NCBI RefSeq assembly: GCF_000331535.1
Contig: NZ_AMZN01000026.1
Coordinates: 52,715 to 116,714, forward strand
Length of the DNA: 64,000 nucleotides
From: Fulvivirga imtechensis AK7
Lineage (GTDB): Bacteria; Bacteroidota; Bacteroidia; Cytophagales; Cyclobacteriaceae
Reading direction: 5' to 3'
Part shown: positions 1 through 8,525 of the stretch, one piece after another
How positions within the stretch are numbered: position 1 is the first letter of the stretch
Layout: each line of letters starts with the position of its first letter
The notes under the pieces: model-generated
What the model saw: the letters and a program-made list of their open reading frames with translations, nothing else
What the model was told of the DNA's origin: nothing
The model's database searches: none
Program-made: the position numbers and the translations under genes

Positions 1-1329
1 TATGATACGATCAGGCAATTAGCTGAAAATGTGCGTAAGAACCCTCGCCCTGTACTGGTCGAGGCAATGACATTCAGGATGAGAGGGCATGAAGAGGCGT
101 CAGGCACTAAGTATGTACCTACTGAACTAATGGAAAAGTGGGCTAAGAAAGATCCTCTTCAAAACTATGAAGCCTACCTGCTAAAGGAAAAAGTACTTGA
201 CGAAGCTACTATTAAGAAAATAAGGAAGGCGATTCAGAATGATATTGAAAGGGGTCTGGAAAAAGCCTATGCCGAAGAAATGCCCAAAGCAAGCACAGCC
301 ACTGAGATTGCCGATATGTATGCTCCTTTCGAACAAAAAGTAGTGCAACCTCAGTCAGAAGGCAAAAACAAAAAGCGGTACGTTGATGCCATCTCGGACG
401 GCTTGAAACAAAGTCTGGAGAAATACCCGGAATTAGTGATCATGGGGCAGGATATTGCCGAGTATGGAGGGGTTTTTAAGATCACCGAGGGCTTTGTTGA
501 AACATTTGGAAAAGAAAGGATCCGAAATACTCCACTTTGTGAATCAGCTATTATCGGTATTGGGCTGGGTATGTCCATCAAAAAGCAAAAATCCGTTGTG
601 GAGATGCAATTTGCAGATTTCGTTACCTGTGGCTTCAATCAAATTGTGAACAACCTGGCCAAATCACACTACCGTTGGGGACAAAATGCAGATGTGGTAG
701 TAAGGATGCCAACAGGAGCCGGAGTAGCTGCAGGACCTTTCCACAGCCAGTCGAATGAGGCCTGGTTCTTCCATACACCCGGGTTAAAGATCGTCTATCC
801 TTCTAATCCGGCTGATGCCAAAGGTTTGCTTTGCGCCGCTATTGAAGATCCCAATCCGGTAATTTATTTCGAGCACAAATTCCTTTACCGCTCCCTCACC
901 GATGACATCCATGATGACTATTATACTACTGAGATCGGTAAAGCCAAGTTGGTAGCAGCGGGTGAAAATTTGTCAATTATTACCTACGGAATGGGCGTAC
1001 ATTGGGCCAGGGAGGTGATGGAAAGTATGCCGGAACTTTCAGCAGACATACTTGACCTGAGATCACTTTTACCCTGGGACAAGGAAGCTGTTGCGGAAAC
1101 CGTTAAGAAAACCAGCAGAGTTTTGGTCCTTCATGAAGATTGTATGACGGGCGGTATAGGAGGTGAGATCAGCGCATGGATCAGCGAGCATTGTTTCGAG
1201 CATTTGGACGCTCCCGTAATGCGCGAGGCCAGCCTGGATACCGCAGTGCCATTTTCACCGCCACTTGAACAAAACTTTTTACCTAAAGGAAGGCTTCAAC
1301 AAAAAATTAAGGATTTGGTGGAATTTTAA
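1..1329 (+). CDS. 2-oxoacid dehydrogenase E1, fused alpha/beta, 3' part
   Basis: Partial gene: the reading frame is open from base 1, so the 5' end lies outside the window. The product is the thiamine-diphosphate-dependent E1 component of a branched-chain 2-oxoacid or pyruvate dehydrogenase complex, in the form in which alpha and beta subunits are one chain. The first ~90 visible residues are the end of the alpha part (FRMRGHEEASG, then a helical tail). From about residue 115 the beta part begins: the pyrimidine-binding fold with MGQDIAEYGG, VEMQFADF and PTGAGVAAGPFHSQ, then the C-terminal domain with HEDCMTGGIGGE. The beta part is complete and ends at TAA. Fused E1 chains are usual in Bacteroidota. 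The substrate cannot be decided from this half. Confidence 0.92.
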   Translation, partial: YDTIRQLAENVRKNPRPVLVEAMTFRMRGHEEASGTKYVPTELMEKWAKKDPLQNYEAYLLKEKVLDEATIKKIRKAIQNDIERGLEKAYAEEMPKASTATEIADMYAPFEQKVVQPQSEGKNKKRYVDAISDGLKQSLEKYPELVIMGQDIAEYGGVFKITEGFVETFGKERIRNTPLCESAIIGIGLGMSIKKQKSVVEMQFADFVTCGFNQIVNNLAKSHYRWGQNADVVVRMPTGAGVAAGPFHSQSNEAWFFHTPGLKIVYPSNPADAKGLLCAAIEDPNPVIYFEHKFLYRSLTDDIHDDYYTTEIGKAKLVAAGENLSIITYGMGVHWAREVMESMPELSADILDLRSLLPWDKEAVAETVKKTSRVLVLHEDCMTGGIGGEISAWISEHCFEHLDAPVMREASLDTAVPFSPPLEQNFLPKGRLQQKIKDLVEF

Positions 1330-1386
1330 TTAAATTAGTGCGTTTAAAGGCTAACTAAAGTTATTTTTCAACGCATTCTGCCAGAT

Positions 1387-4020
1387 TTGAGGATCCTAAG
1401 TCAAATTCTTTCTTGTCGTACAAAGGCTTTCAGGCTATTGCTAGCAACAGGCATGATCACCCTTTTTATCGGTGTCAATGCCCCTGAAGCTACTGCCCAG
1501 GAAAAGTCTAAGTACGAAAAGATCAACAAGAAAAAGAACAAAGAGAATCGAAGACTTAAGAGGCGGGGAGATAAAGGCAAATCAAATAACAAAGCCCTCA
1601 GGAGTACCAAGCTCAAAATCCGGTCAAAGCAGGGTGAACGCGCGTTTAAAGGCGATATTACAGGTAGAAAATTTCAAACCAAGCGCTCTCATAGACCGAA
1701 TTGGGGCGCTGCAGTAGCAAAGCCTAACCCATATGCCGGAAGGAAAAGAACCAGTGAAGGAAGTAGAGCCAAGGCGTTAAAGCAGACACCACGTTATTCT
1801 GCCCGGCAAAGAGAAAAAGCGTGGAGAGGCGGCTCAGGAAGGGCTATAAACACCCAATCCAAGCGTATCACCTTTACAGGGAAAAGATCATACCAACAAC
1901 GCAACGCACAGTCCATCTCCCGAGACCCAGAGCGTCCACGGAAGATCACTCGTATTGTACCACGCTCCGCATCAGGAGCTTACAGGGTCAGGAAAAGAAA
2001 AAACCCATACGTATGGCGGGAAAGGTCCAAATGGGAAAGTGCATACCAGGGTGATATTACCGGCCGGAAGTTTCGCTCTAAGAGGACACTGGAACGCCCC
2101 GGCATACAGCAACCACCCCGGGTAAAATACACCTCCTCAGGAGGGCGCAGAGGAGACCGTGCTTATGACGGTGAAATAAAAGGAGGCTATCGATCAGCTA
2201 CCCGTACACGTGAAAAAGCATGGAAAAATGATATTTCAGGGAACAGGCTTCGGATCAGAACCTCCGAGAAGCCAAAGTTTAGTGGCTCTCAATTTCAAGC
2301 ATACCCTAAAGGAAAAAGAAGGGGCGACAAAGCTTATAAGGGAAAAATAAAAGGTGGAGATTACCGCAGCATCTCCTCACGTAAAGAGAGAGCTGGAACT
2401 AAAGTTCGCACCTCAAAGCCCCCTGGCTCCGGCACTGTTAAGGCATGGAAATTTCAGGGAAATATCAAATCTGACAAACCACAAAAAGGTGGAGGTAGCA
2501 TCAGTGGCAAACGCTGGAACAATAATGGACGTGCCATACAAGGCCGTGGTCCCAGAAGCCAGGATAATAGGATTGCCGGCTTCCAGGGCAATATTAAAGG
2601 TGGCCGAACATACAAAGGAGGCGGCAGCATCAGCGGCAAGCGCTGGAATAATAACGGAAAGGCTATTCAAAGCAGGCAACCACGACCGCAGGACCTTAAA
2701 GTTGCCGGATTTCAAGGTAGAATAAAAGGAGGCAAAAAACCCCAAGGTGGCGGCAGCATCAGCGGCAAACGTTGGAATAATAACGGAAAGGCTATTCAAA
2801 GCAGGCAACCACGACCGCAGGACCTTAAGGTGGCAGGATTTCAGGGCAAGATAAAAGGTGGCAAAATATATAAGGGTGGTGGCAGCATTAGCGGTAGGCA
2901 ATGGAACAACAAAGGCAGGGCCATCCAAAGCCGGCAACCACGACCACAAGACATTGGAATAGCCAAATTTCAGGGAAATATAAAGGCGGGACGATCGGAG
3001 CGCGCCAGGGATAATTCCAGAAAGTCAGGCTCATACAAGGGAAAAATTCCTGCTTATATGTTACAGAAGGGGCCTAATGATGAACATAAATTCACCGGAA
3101 ACCTTAGGAAAAGACGTGGATATGTTAAAAACCCAAGTTCTGCCAAAGAAGCCTTGAAGGTAAAAGACATGAATCGCGATTATCGCAGAAATGCTAACTA
3201 CCGAGGAAAATTGCCGGCATACATGTCAAAAAAGGGGCTAGATGATGAGCACCAATTCAGAGGCAGAATCAAACAACCTAAATACAAAAAAAGCCCTTAT
3301 GCAGTAGATGAAGCATTAAAATCTCGCAAGCCTGGTAAGAATGAGAAGCTATCGGCTACTTTTAAGGGATTTAACAAAAGAGGATTTAAATACAAGAAAA
3401 ATAAATCGGCCGATGACGAATCTTTGATGGTCAAAAAGCCAGGCAAAAATTATTTCAAAGGTGGTGAGTACCAGGGCAATATTAAGGTGACCTCAAAATA
3501 CAAGAAGAGTCCATACTCAGCAGATGAATCGTTGAAAGCGCGTGCTCCGGGCAAAAACGAAAAACTTTCTGCCAATTTTCAGGGTTTCAATAAAAGAGGA
3601 TTCAGATATACGAAAAATAAATCCGCATCTGACGAGGCCTTGAAAGTAAGGCCTCCGGGCAAAAACTATTTGGAAGGCGGGAAGTATCAGGGGAATGTAA
3701 AGATGACCTGGAAATATAGTAAAAAGCCAAATGCTGCTGAAGGTGCCATGAAAGGAATAGGACCATCAAGAGCAGCCATTCAGGCCAGCAACTACCAGGG
3801 CAACATTAAAATGAAAAGAAAAAATGTTGCCGACAGACATCCGGACTTCAAATACCTGAGCAAATCCAGCAGTGGCAAGAGTGAAAAAGACAAAACATTC
3901 AGCTTTAAGTTATTCTGGTCAAAGCTATTTAAGAAAGAGGAAAACCAACCTGATCACTTAAAAGAAAAGGAAAGGAAACCTCGATACGATAAAAGAGAAC
4001 AGGGAATTTGGTATGACTAA
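1387..4020 (+). CDS. Secreted, very basic multi-repeat protein, function unknown
   Basis: I do not recognise this family. The TTG at 1387 is the only nearby start that keeps a full signal peptide (basic n-region, hydrophobic LLLATGMITLFIGV, cut near ATAQ). The mature chain of about 840 residues is almost all low-complexity repeat. Residues ~75-330 repeat short units such as GDITGRKF and GEIKGG. Residues ~356-527 are four tandem 43-residue units, FQGxIKGG...GGGSISGKRWNNNG...PRPQD. Residues ~550-840 alternate YQGNIK/FKGF motifs with DExLK...PGKN motifs. One 43-residue unit (the second) has nine Lys/Arg and a single acidic residue, so the protein is strongly cationic. No Cys motif, enzyme signature or T9SS sorting domain is visible. 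The start of the next gene is read almost through its stop codon, so the two are probably cotranslated. It could be a matrix- or polyanion-binding envelope protein, which is inference only. Confidence 0.8.
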   Translation: MRILSQILSCRTKAFRLLLATGMITLFIGVNAPEATAQEKSKYEKINKKKNKENRRLKRRGDKGKSNNKALRSTKLKIRSKQGERAFKGDITGRKFQTKRSHRPNWGAAVAKPNPYAGRKRTSEGSRAKALKQTPRYSARQREKAWRGGSGRAINTQSKRITFTGKRSYQQRNAQSISRDPERPRKITRIVPRSASGAYRVRKRKNPYVWRERSKWESAYQGDITGRKFRSKRTLERPGIQQPPRVKYTSSGGRRGDRAYDGEIKGGYRSATRTREKAWKNDISGNRLRIRTSEKPKFSGSQFQAYPKGKRRGDKAYKGKIKGGDYRSISSRKERAGTKVRTSKPPGSGTVKAWKFQGNIKSDKPQKGGGSISGKRWNNNGRAIQGRGPRSQDNRIAGFQGNIKGGRTYKGGGSISGKRWNNNGKAIQSRQPRPQDLKVAGFQGRIKGGKKPQGGGSISGKRWNNNGKAIQSRQPRPQDLKVAGFQGKIKGGKIYKGGGSISGRQWNNKGRAIQSRQPRPQDIGIAKFQGNIKAGRSERARDNSRKSGSYKGKIPAYMLQKGPNDEHKFTGNLRKRRGYVKNPSSAKEALKVKDMNRDYRRNANYRGKLPAYMSKKGLDDEHQFRGRIKQPKYKKSPYAVDEALKSRKPGKNEKLSATFKGFNKRGFKYKKNKSADDESLMVKKPGKNYFKGGEYQGNIKVTSKYKKSPYSADESLKARAPGKNEKLSANFQGFNKRGFRYTKNKSASDEALKVRPPGKNYLEGGKYQGNVKMTWKYSKKPNAAEGAMKGIGPSRAAIQASNYQGNIKMKRKNVADRHPDFKYLSKSSSGKSEKDKTFSFKLFWSKLFKKEENQPDHLKEKERKPRYDKREQGIWYD
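2452..2967 (+). repeat. Four tandem 129-bp coding repeats
   Basis: Copies begin at 2452, 2581, 2710 and 2839, each 129 bp (43 codons) and in frame within the basic secreted protein. A degenerate fifth start lies at 2968. Copies two and three are nearly identical in protein sequence. This points to recent duplication and to likely length variation by unequal recombination. Confidence 0.9.
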
Positions 4021-4021
4021 T

Positions 4022-4363
4022 ATGAATTGGATAAAACTAAGTACTTACGAAGATCTGGATAGGATAAAGGAAGAGTCCAAGAGCCAGCCCGTTGTAATTT
4101 TCAAGCACAGTACGCGATGTTCCATTAGCAGCATGGCGCTTAATCGCCTGGAGAGATCGTGGTCTCCCGAAGAAATGACAGAGGTAAAAGCCTACTACCT
4201 TGACCTGATCAGCTACAGGGACATTTCGAATCAAATATCATCGGAGTTTAACATTCGACACGAGTCGCCACAAGTACTCATTGTAAAAAATGGAGAAGTG
4301 ATCTATGATAATTCTCACATGGGTATAAACTATGACGACATCAAAGAAGCCACTAAAAGTTAA
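4022..4363 (+). CDS. ytxJ: Bacillithiol-system redox protein YtxJ
   Basis: A thioredoxin-fold monothiol protein of the YtxJ (DUF2847) family, thought to act on bacillithiol mixed disulfides in the cytoplasm. The chain has the family's usual length of ~113 residues. It shows the active-site segment KHSTRCSIS, a single redox Cys followed by Ser where dithiol thioredoxins have a second Cys, and the cis-Pro region ESPQVLIVKNGEV. The chosen ATG gives the family-like N-terminus MNWIKL. An ATG nine bases upstream (4013) overlaps the stop of the basic repeat protein, so either start implies translational coupling. The gene is convergent with osmC and the two 3' ends overlap by 11 bp. Its presence suggests the organism makes bacillithiol. 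Confidence 0.88.
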   Translation: MNWIKLSTYEDLDRIKEESKSQPVVIFKHSTRCSISSMALNRLERSWSPEEMTEVKAYYLDLISYRDISNQISSEFNIRHESPQVLIVKNGEVIYDNSHMGINYDDIKEATKS

Positions 4364-4757
4364 AAGTCACAGTTTGTTTGATTGTTTCCGATAAGCTGAG
4401 AGCTACCGGACAGGTAAGTGCCGCTCGTTTCAATTTTTCCTTTTGTACATCGGTGGCGTCCAAATGGGCAATTGAAAAACTGATCTTTACTTCTTCAATC
4501 TTCCGGGGATTAGCACCCATGATCTTCGTTACTTCTGCCTGAAGTCCGGTGAGATCGACATTTTCCCGATTAGCCGTAATACCCATCAATGTCATCATGC
4601 AACTGCTCAGTGCAGAGCAAACAAGGTCGGTGGGAGAAAACGCCTCTCCTTTGCCATTATTATCTGTAGGCGCATCTGTAATGATAGTATTACCCGACTT
4701 GAGATGCCTGGCAGATGTTCGCAATTCACCGAGGTATTCAGTTGTCATTGAGTGCAT
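4353..4757 (-). CDS. OsmC family peroxiredoxin-like protein
   Basis: A 134-residue OsmC/Ohr-family protein. Members reduce organic hydroperoxides with a pair of cysteines. Cys47 (VCSALSSCMM; the family's first reactive Cys) and a second Cys in AALTCPVALSLS are both present in the family positions. GEAFSPTDLVCSAL is the typical family core. This subfamily (YhfA-like OsmC) is shorter than Ohr and its substrate is often unknown. It faces ytxJ tail to tail with an 11-bp overlap, so two thiol-redox genes share a 3' boundary; joint regulation cannot be read from this. Confidence 0.9.
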   Translation of the reverse strand: MHSMTTEYLGELRTSARHLKSGNTIITDAPTDNNGKGEAFSPTDLVCSALSSCMMTLMGITANRENVDLTGLQAEVTKIMGANPRKIEEVKISFSIAHLDATDVQKEKLKRAALTCPVALSLSETIKQTVTFNF

Positions 4758-4850
4758 AATGTTTCTAAATTATTAAACTATAATTTCGTAATTTGCGTTA
4801 GAGTTAATAATCCTTAAATTTAAAGAATCTTTTATTCCCATTGATTTGAT

Positions 4851-5579
4851 ATGCGCAAAATAGTGTTACTATTTTCATTATTTACTTTCCCTCTTCTCGG
4901 CTTCTCTCAAGGACTGGATGCGGATAACTATGAAAGTGAATTCATATGGGGTATTAATAAAAACACCTCCGGAGGATTGATCGGGGGTTTTGTAATTCGC
5001 AGTTCAAAACGCATCAACGACCGCTTGTATCAAAGTATAGGATTTGAACTGGTGAATGTGAAGCACCCTCTTGAAGTACGCAGAAACTCAAGAATAACAG
5101 GAAATCTTTTTATCTATGGAAAAAGTAACTATCTATATGCGTTAAGAGGACAGTATGGTCGTGAATTGATTTTATTCAGAAAAGCCCCTCAGCAAGGAGT
5201 GGAGATCAAGGCTGTTGTGGCTATAGGCCCTTCAATAGGAATACTTGCTCCGTACTACATAGATTACGATGTAGATGGTAATATTACTTCAATTGATACC
5301 AAAAAGGAGCAGTACGATCCCAACAAGCATAAATTCCAGGATATTCTGGGCACGGGCCACGTCCTACAGGGGATCCAGGAATCAAAAATTAAGCTCGGTG
5401 GAAACTTCAAAGCAGCACTAAGCTTTGAATTGGGCACGTTAAAAAGCCATGTAACAGGCTTCGAGGCAGGATTTTTACTAGATGCCTATACTGAAGAGAT
5501 CACTTTGATGCCTACAGCAGAAAATAATGCTATTTTTCCAACCGCCTTCATCACTTTGTTTTATGGCAAGCGAAGATAA
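4851..5579 (+). CDS. Exported protein, possible outer-membrane barrel
   Basis: I do not recognise the family. The 242-residue chain starts with a clear signal peptide (MRKIVLLFSLFTFPLLGFSQ). The mature part is rich in alternating polar/hydrophobic, aromatic-rich strands (GGLIGGFVIRSS, LYQSIGFELVNV, NLFIYGKSNYLYALRGQYG, FKAALSFELG, HVTGFEAGFLLDAY, AFITLFYGKRR). That pattern, with a C-terminus near an aromatic strand, suggests a small outer-membrane beta-barrel or barrel-like protein. It stands alone between divergent osmC and the lipA promoter. Confidence 0.75.
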   Translation: MRKIVLLFSLFTFPLLGFSQGLDADNYESEFIWGINKNTSGGLIGGFVIRSSKRINDRLYQSIGFELVNVKHPLEVRRNSRITGNLFIYGKSNYLYALRGQYGRELILFRKAPQQGVEIKAVVAIGPSIGILAPYYIDYDVDGNITSIDTKKEQYDPNKHKFQDILGTGHVLQGIQESKIKLGGNFKAALSFELGTLKSHVTGFEAGFLLDAYTEEITLMPTAENNAIFPTAFITLFYGKRR

Positions 5580-5590
5580 TGAATTGATCT

Positions 5591-5623
5591 TTGCAACATT
5601 AAAACCTTAGTTTCCTAATTTTG
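5591..5623 (+). promoter_or_regulatory. Promoter for lipA
   Basis: TTG at 5591-5593 and TAATTTTG at 5616-5623 match the Bacteroidota -33/-7 elements (TTG and TAnnTTTG) with 22 bp between. The -7 box ends 22 bp before the lipA ATG. Confidence 0.65.
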
Positions 5624-5645
5624 CAGCGTAAAAAACAGATTCGCT

Positions 5646-6533
5646 ATGATAGAGCTTCCGGTAATTTCAGATGCAGACCAACCAAAAAAACGTAAACCTG
5701 ACTGGCTTCGGGTAAAACTTCCCATAGGAAAAGAATATGCCCGGGTGAGAAAGCTCGTAGACAACCATAAGCTGCACACCATTTGCGAAAGCGGCAGTTG
5801 TCCTAACATGGGCGAATGCTGGGGAGCAGGTACAGCCACTTTTATGATACTGGGCAACGTGTGTACCCGTAGTTGCACCTTCTGTGCTGTGGCCACCGGC
5901 CGACCACCAGAGTACGACACTGAAGAGCCGAAACGGGTAGCGGAAGCCATAAAGCTAATGGGAGTAAAACATGCCGTGATCACATCAGTAAATAGAGACG
6001 AGTTGAAAGACCGTGGCGCGGAGATATGGTACCAAACAGTGGTAGAAACTAAAAAGTTAAGCCCGGAAACTACCATAGAGACCCTTATTCCTGACGTGAA
6101 AGGCAACTGGGACGCTCTATATAGAATGATAGAAGGTGGACAGGAGGTTGTGTCTCATAATGTTGAAACTGTGGAACGCCTCTACAGGAGAGTTCGTCCG
6201 CAGGCAAAGTATCAAAGAAGTCTTGAGCAGATCAAGCTCATTAATGAGGCCGGAAAAAGAACAAAATCAGGCATCATGCTTGGTGTTGGAGAAACTCCTG
6301 ATGAAGTACATAAAGCAATGGATGACCTGGCAGCTCATGGACTACATATATTAACTTTAGGACAATATTTACAACCCACGAAAAGGCACCTTGAAGTAGC
6401 GGAATTTATCCATCCCGATCAGTTCGCAGCCTACAAAGAGGAAGGTTTAAAAAGAGGCCTTAAATATGTGGAATCAGGTCCGTTGGTAAGGTCTTCATAT
6501 CATGCTGAAAGACACGTAAACGTTCCAATATAA
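5646..6533 (+). CDS. lipA: Lipoyl synthase
   Basis: A radical SAM enzyme that inserts two sulfurs into protein-bound octanoyl chains to make lipoate, used by 2-oxoacid dehydrogenases and the glycine cleavage system. It has the usual length of 295 residues. The auxiliary [4Fe-4S] cluster motif is [12 protein letters not shown] (CX4CX5C), the radical SAM motif is CTRSCTFC (CX3CX2C), and the conserved RSSYHAE lies near the C-terminus. The gene is a single unit behind its own promoter. An E1 gene and gcvP, both users of lipoylated proteins, lie in the same 11 kb, but no lipB was seen in this window. Confidence 0.98.
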   Translation: MIELPVISDADQPKKRKPDWLRVKLPIGKEYARVRKLVDNHKLHTICESGSCPNMGECWGAGTATFMILGNVCTRSCTFCAVATGRPPEYDTEEPKRVAEAIKLMGVKHAVITSVNRDELKDRGAEIWYQTVVETKKLSPETTIETLIPDVKGNWDALYRMIEGGQEVVSHNVETVERLYRRVRPQAKYQRSLEQIKLINEAGKRTKSGIMLGVGETPDEVHKAMDDLAAHGLHILTLGQYLQPTKRHLEVAEFIHPDQFAAYKEEGLKRGLKYVESGPLVRSSYHAERHVNVPI

Positions 6534-6540
6534 CCGTTCA

Positions 6541-6760
6541 CAGTTTACAGTTCTGAGTTCTGAAGTTCTGAGTTCTGAGTTCCACCATTCTCATAGTATT
6601 CGTGCCACTACTATCTTCTCACAGACGATAGTGGTGGCACGAATAGCTTGTACACACGAACTAAAACTTATCAACGCTTTCCGCTAATTCCGGGACACAT
6701 AAGAAGCAATAAACTTTTGACTCAAAACCGGGAACTCAGAACTGTAAACTGTAAACAGGA
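6541..6760. repeat. Heptamer arrays in inverted orientation flanking a hairpin
   Basis: The left end holds degenerate 7-bp units (TTTACAG, TTCTGAG, TTCTGAG). The right end (6724-6758) holds the same units in inverted orientation (CTCAGAA, CTGTAAA, CTGTAAA). The two ends form imperfect terminal inverted repeats of roughly 22 bp around a 220-bp interval that contains the hairpin at 6598-6644. No coding sequence is evident inside. Confidence 0.7.
6598..6644. repeat. Hairpin of the GTGCC..CACTATC palindrome family
   Basis: 18-bp arms (6598-6615 and 6627-6644) pair at 17 of 18 positions around an 11-base loop. The arm core, GTGCC-NN-CACTATC, recurs in the hairpin at 40283-40327. No T-run follows, so it is not an ordinary terminator. 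Confidence 0.8.
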
Positions 6761-8290
6761 TCAGTTTTTACCCATCTTCTGGTCTTGCAACTTATCAACA
6801 ACCGGCCTGCTGTCACGATTGGCTAAAACCCATGCGGTATAAAATACCAGTTTCGCTCTCTTTGTCAGCATCTCAAAATTGATCTTATCAATTGTGTCAG
6901 TGGGCTGATGGTAATCATCATGAGTACCATTGAAGTAGAAGATCACAGGAATGTTATTCTTGGCAAAATTCCAATGGTCTGATCTGTAGTAGATCCTGTC
7001 AGGGTGACTCTCATCGTTATATGTATAGTCCAGGTCAAATTGAGTGAAAGTGTCATTTACCTTCTCGCTGATCTCATGTAGTTCAGTCGATAGACGATTC
7101 GAACCAACCAGGTAAACATAATTTGGATTGTCCTTATGTGCCGGGTCTACCCTGCCGATCATGTCAATATTCAGATTCACCACAGTGTTCTCGAGCGGAA
7201 ATATAGGATTGGCTGCATAGTACTCAGAGCCCAGCAAACCCTTTTCCTCGCCTGTTACCAGCATAAATAATATACTTCTTCTGGGTCCTTTTCCTTCCTC
7301 CTTAGCCTTGGTAAAAGCCTCAGCAAGCTCTATCACGGCTGAAACCCCCGATCCATCATCATCAGCGCCATTGTTAATCTCCTCTCCATCTCTTCCTATA
7401 TGATCATAATGTGCAGTAATTACCAGCAGTTCGTCTTTTTTATCCGTTCCTTCCAGGTAACCTAAAACATTTTCAGTCTGAACTAACTCAATATTCTGTT
7501 GGATTTTGTATGTCAACCCTGACGGCTTTATCTTTTTAAAGGCCGCTTTTTTATCTACTGCAGAAGCTGCTTCTTTCAACTCCACGGCAGATTTACCATA
7601 TAGCTTTTCAGCCACAGAGGGAGAAAGGAAGAAAACACCCGGAGAAGAACTGGTAGCGGAGGGCTTTTCTACAGACAGTCGTCCTCCAGAAAGCCAGTGC
7701 TTGAACTGGTCGGCCACTCCGGCAAATTCCTCATCTGTAGAAGTACTTAACAGAAACACTGTCTTTGCTCCGGCCCTGGTAGCTACCTCCATCACCGTAC
7801 GTGCACCCTGAATATTGTCGATTACCGCAAAGACCCCTTTACCTTTAATATCCGCCGCTTTAAGATCCTCTTCCTGACCCTGACCAATGAAAACCACCTC
7901 ACTGGCAACCTCCCCTGCAGTGCTGGCCGACCCATAATAGATAATGTCTTTGAAATTATCATAGCGCACCTCTTTTACTTTGACATAGATATCACCAGGC
8001 CTGCTTGTATAGAGCGCTACCGGCTGGTAGTAACTCATCATGCCACCGATCTGCACAGGGGCCTGAAGCCCAAGCTCTTCAAAATGGTGCCTGATAAAAG
8101 CTGCAGCCATCTTCTGTCCGCGGGTCCCGGTTTCACGTCCTTCGAGAGCATCCGAAGCAAGTATCGACAGGTAATCGTACAGATCATCTTTTGTAATGGT
8201 CTCGGCATACTGTCGGGCATCCTGCTCGTTTTGCGCGTATGTACTGGCAAAGATCAGTCCCAACATCAGTGTTATCAACAATTTTTTCAT
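6761..8290 (-). CDS. Exported M28 family metallopeptidase
   Basis: A zinc aminopeptidase-type protein of 509 residues with a signal peptide (MKKLLITLMLGLIFASTYAQ). After an N-terminal stretch with an inserted PA-like region (~120-240), the M28 catalytic domain carries the expected zinc ligands: H in ITAHYDHIG, D in NNGADDDGSG, the EE pair in VTGEEKGLLGS, D in NLNIDMIG, and the late H in FNGTHDDYHQPTDT. It is likely periplasmic or secreted and involved in peptide use. It is one of three M28 genes in the window; this one is closest to leucyl-aminopeptidase-like M28 proteins with a PA domain. Its 3' end abuts the repeat region after lipA. Confidence 0.92.
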   Translation of the reverse strand: MKKLLITLMLGLIFASTYAQNEQDARQYAETITKDDLYDYLSILASDALEGRETGTRGQKMAAAFIRHHFEELGLQAPVQIGGMMSYYQPVALYTSRPGDIYVKVKEVRYDNFKDIIYYGSASTAGEVASEVVFIGQGQEEDLKAADIKGKGVFAVIDNIQGARTVMEVATRAGAKTVFLLSTSTDEEFAGVADQFKHWLSGGRLSVEKPSATSSSPGVFFLSPSVAEKLYGKSAVELKEAASAVDKKAAFKKIKPSGLTYKIQQNIELVQTENVLGYLEGTDKKDELLVITAHYDHIGRDGEEINNGADDDGSGVSAVIELAEAFTKAKEEGKGPRRSILFMLVTGEEKGLLGSEYYAANPIFPLENTVVNLNIDMIGRVDPAHKDNPNYVYLVGSNRLSTELHEISEKVNDTFTQFDLDYTYNDESHPDRIYYRSDHWNFAKNNIPVIFYFNGTHDDYHQPTDTIDKINFEMLTKRAKLVFYTAWVLANRDSRPVVDKLQDQKMGKN

Positions 8291-8459
8291 CCTAATTTTT
8301 TGTTCAAGTAATGCAGTTATAACCCCTAAAATTAAGCAAAAACTTTATGGTGGTATGATTTTGTCCAGAATTTGTTATAAACGGTCAATTTCCTAGTGCT
8401 AACGTTTGCAATAGCCGTTTTTAGTTATTACGATCAGCGCTTTTCTGACAATAAAATCA

Positions 8460-8467
8460 TACCTTTG
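8460..8467 (+). promoter_or_regulatory. Promoter -7 element upstream of gcvP
   Basis: TACCTTTG matches TAnnTTTG and lies 58 bp before the gcvP ATG. A clear TTG at the -33 spacing was not found, so only the -7 element is claimed. Confidence 0.5.
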
Positions 8468-8525
8468 CAAGCGAATTTAGCATGTGCATAATGCATGCCA
8501 AAAAGAACTTATTTTACTAAACTCG

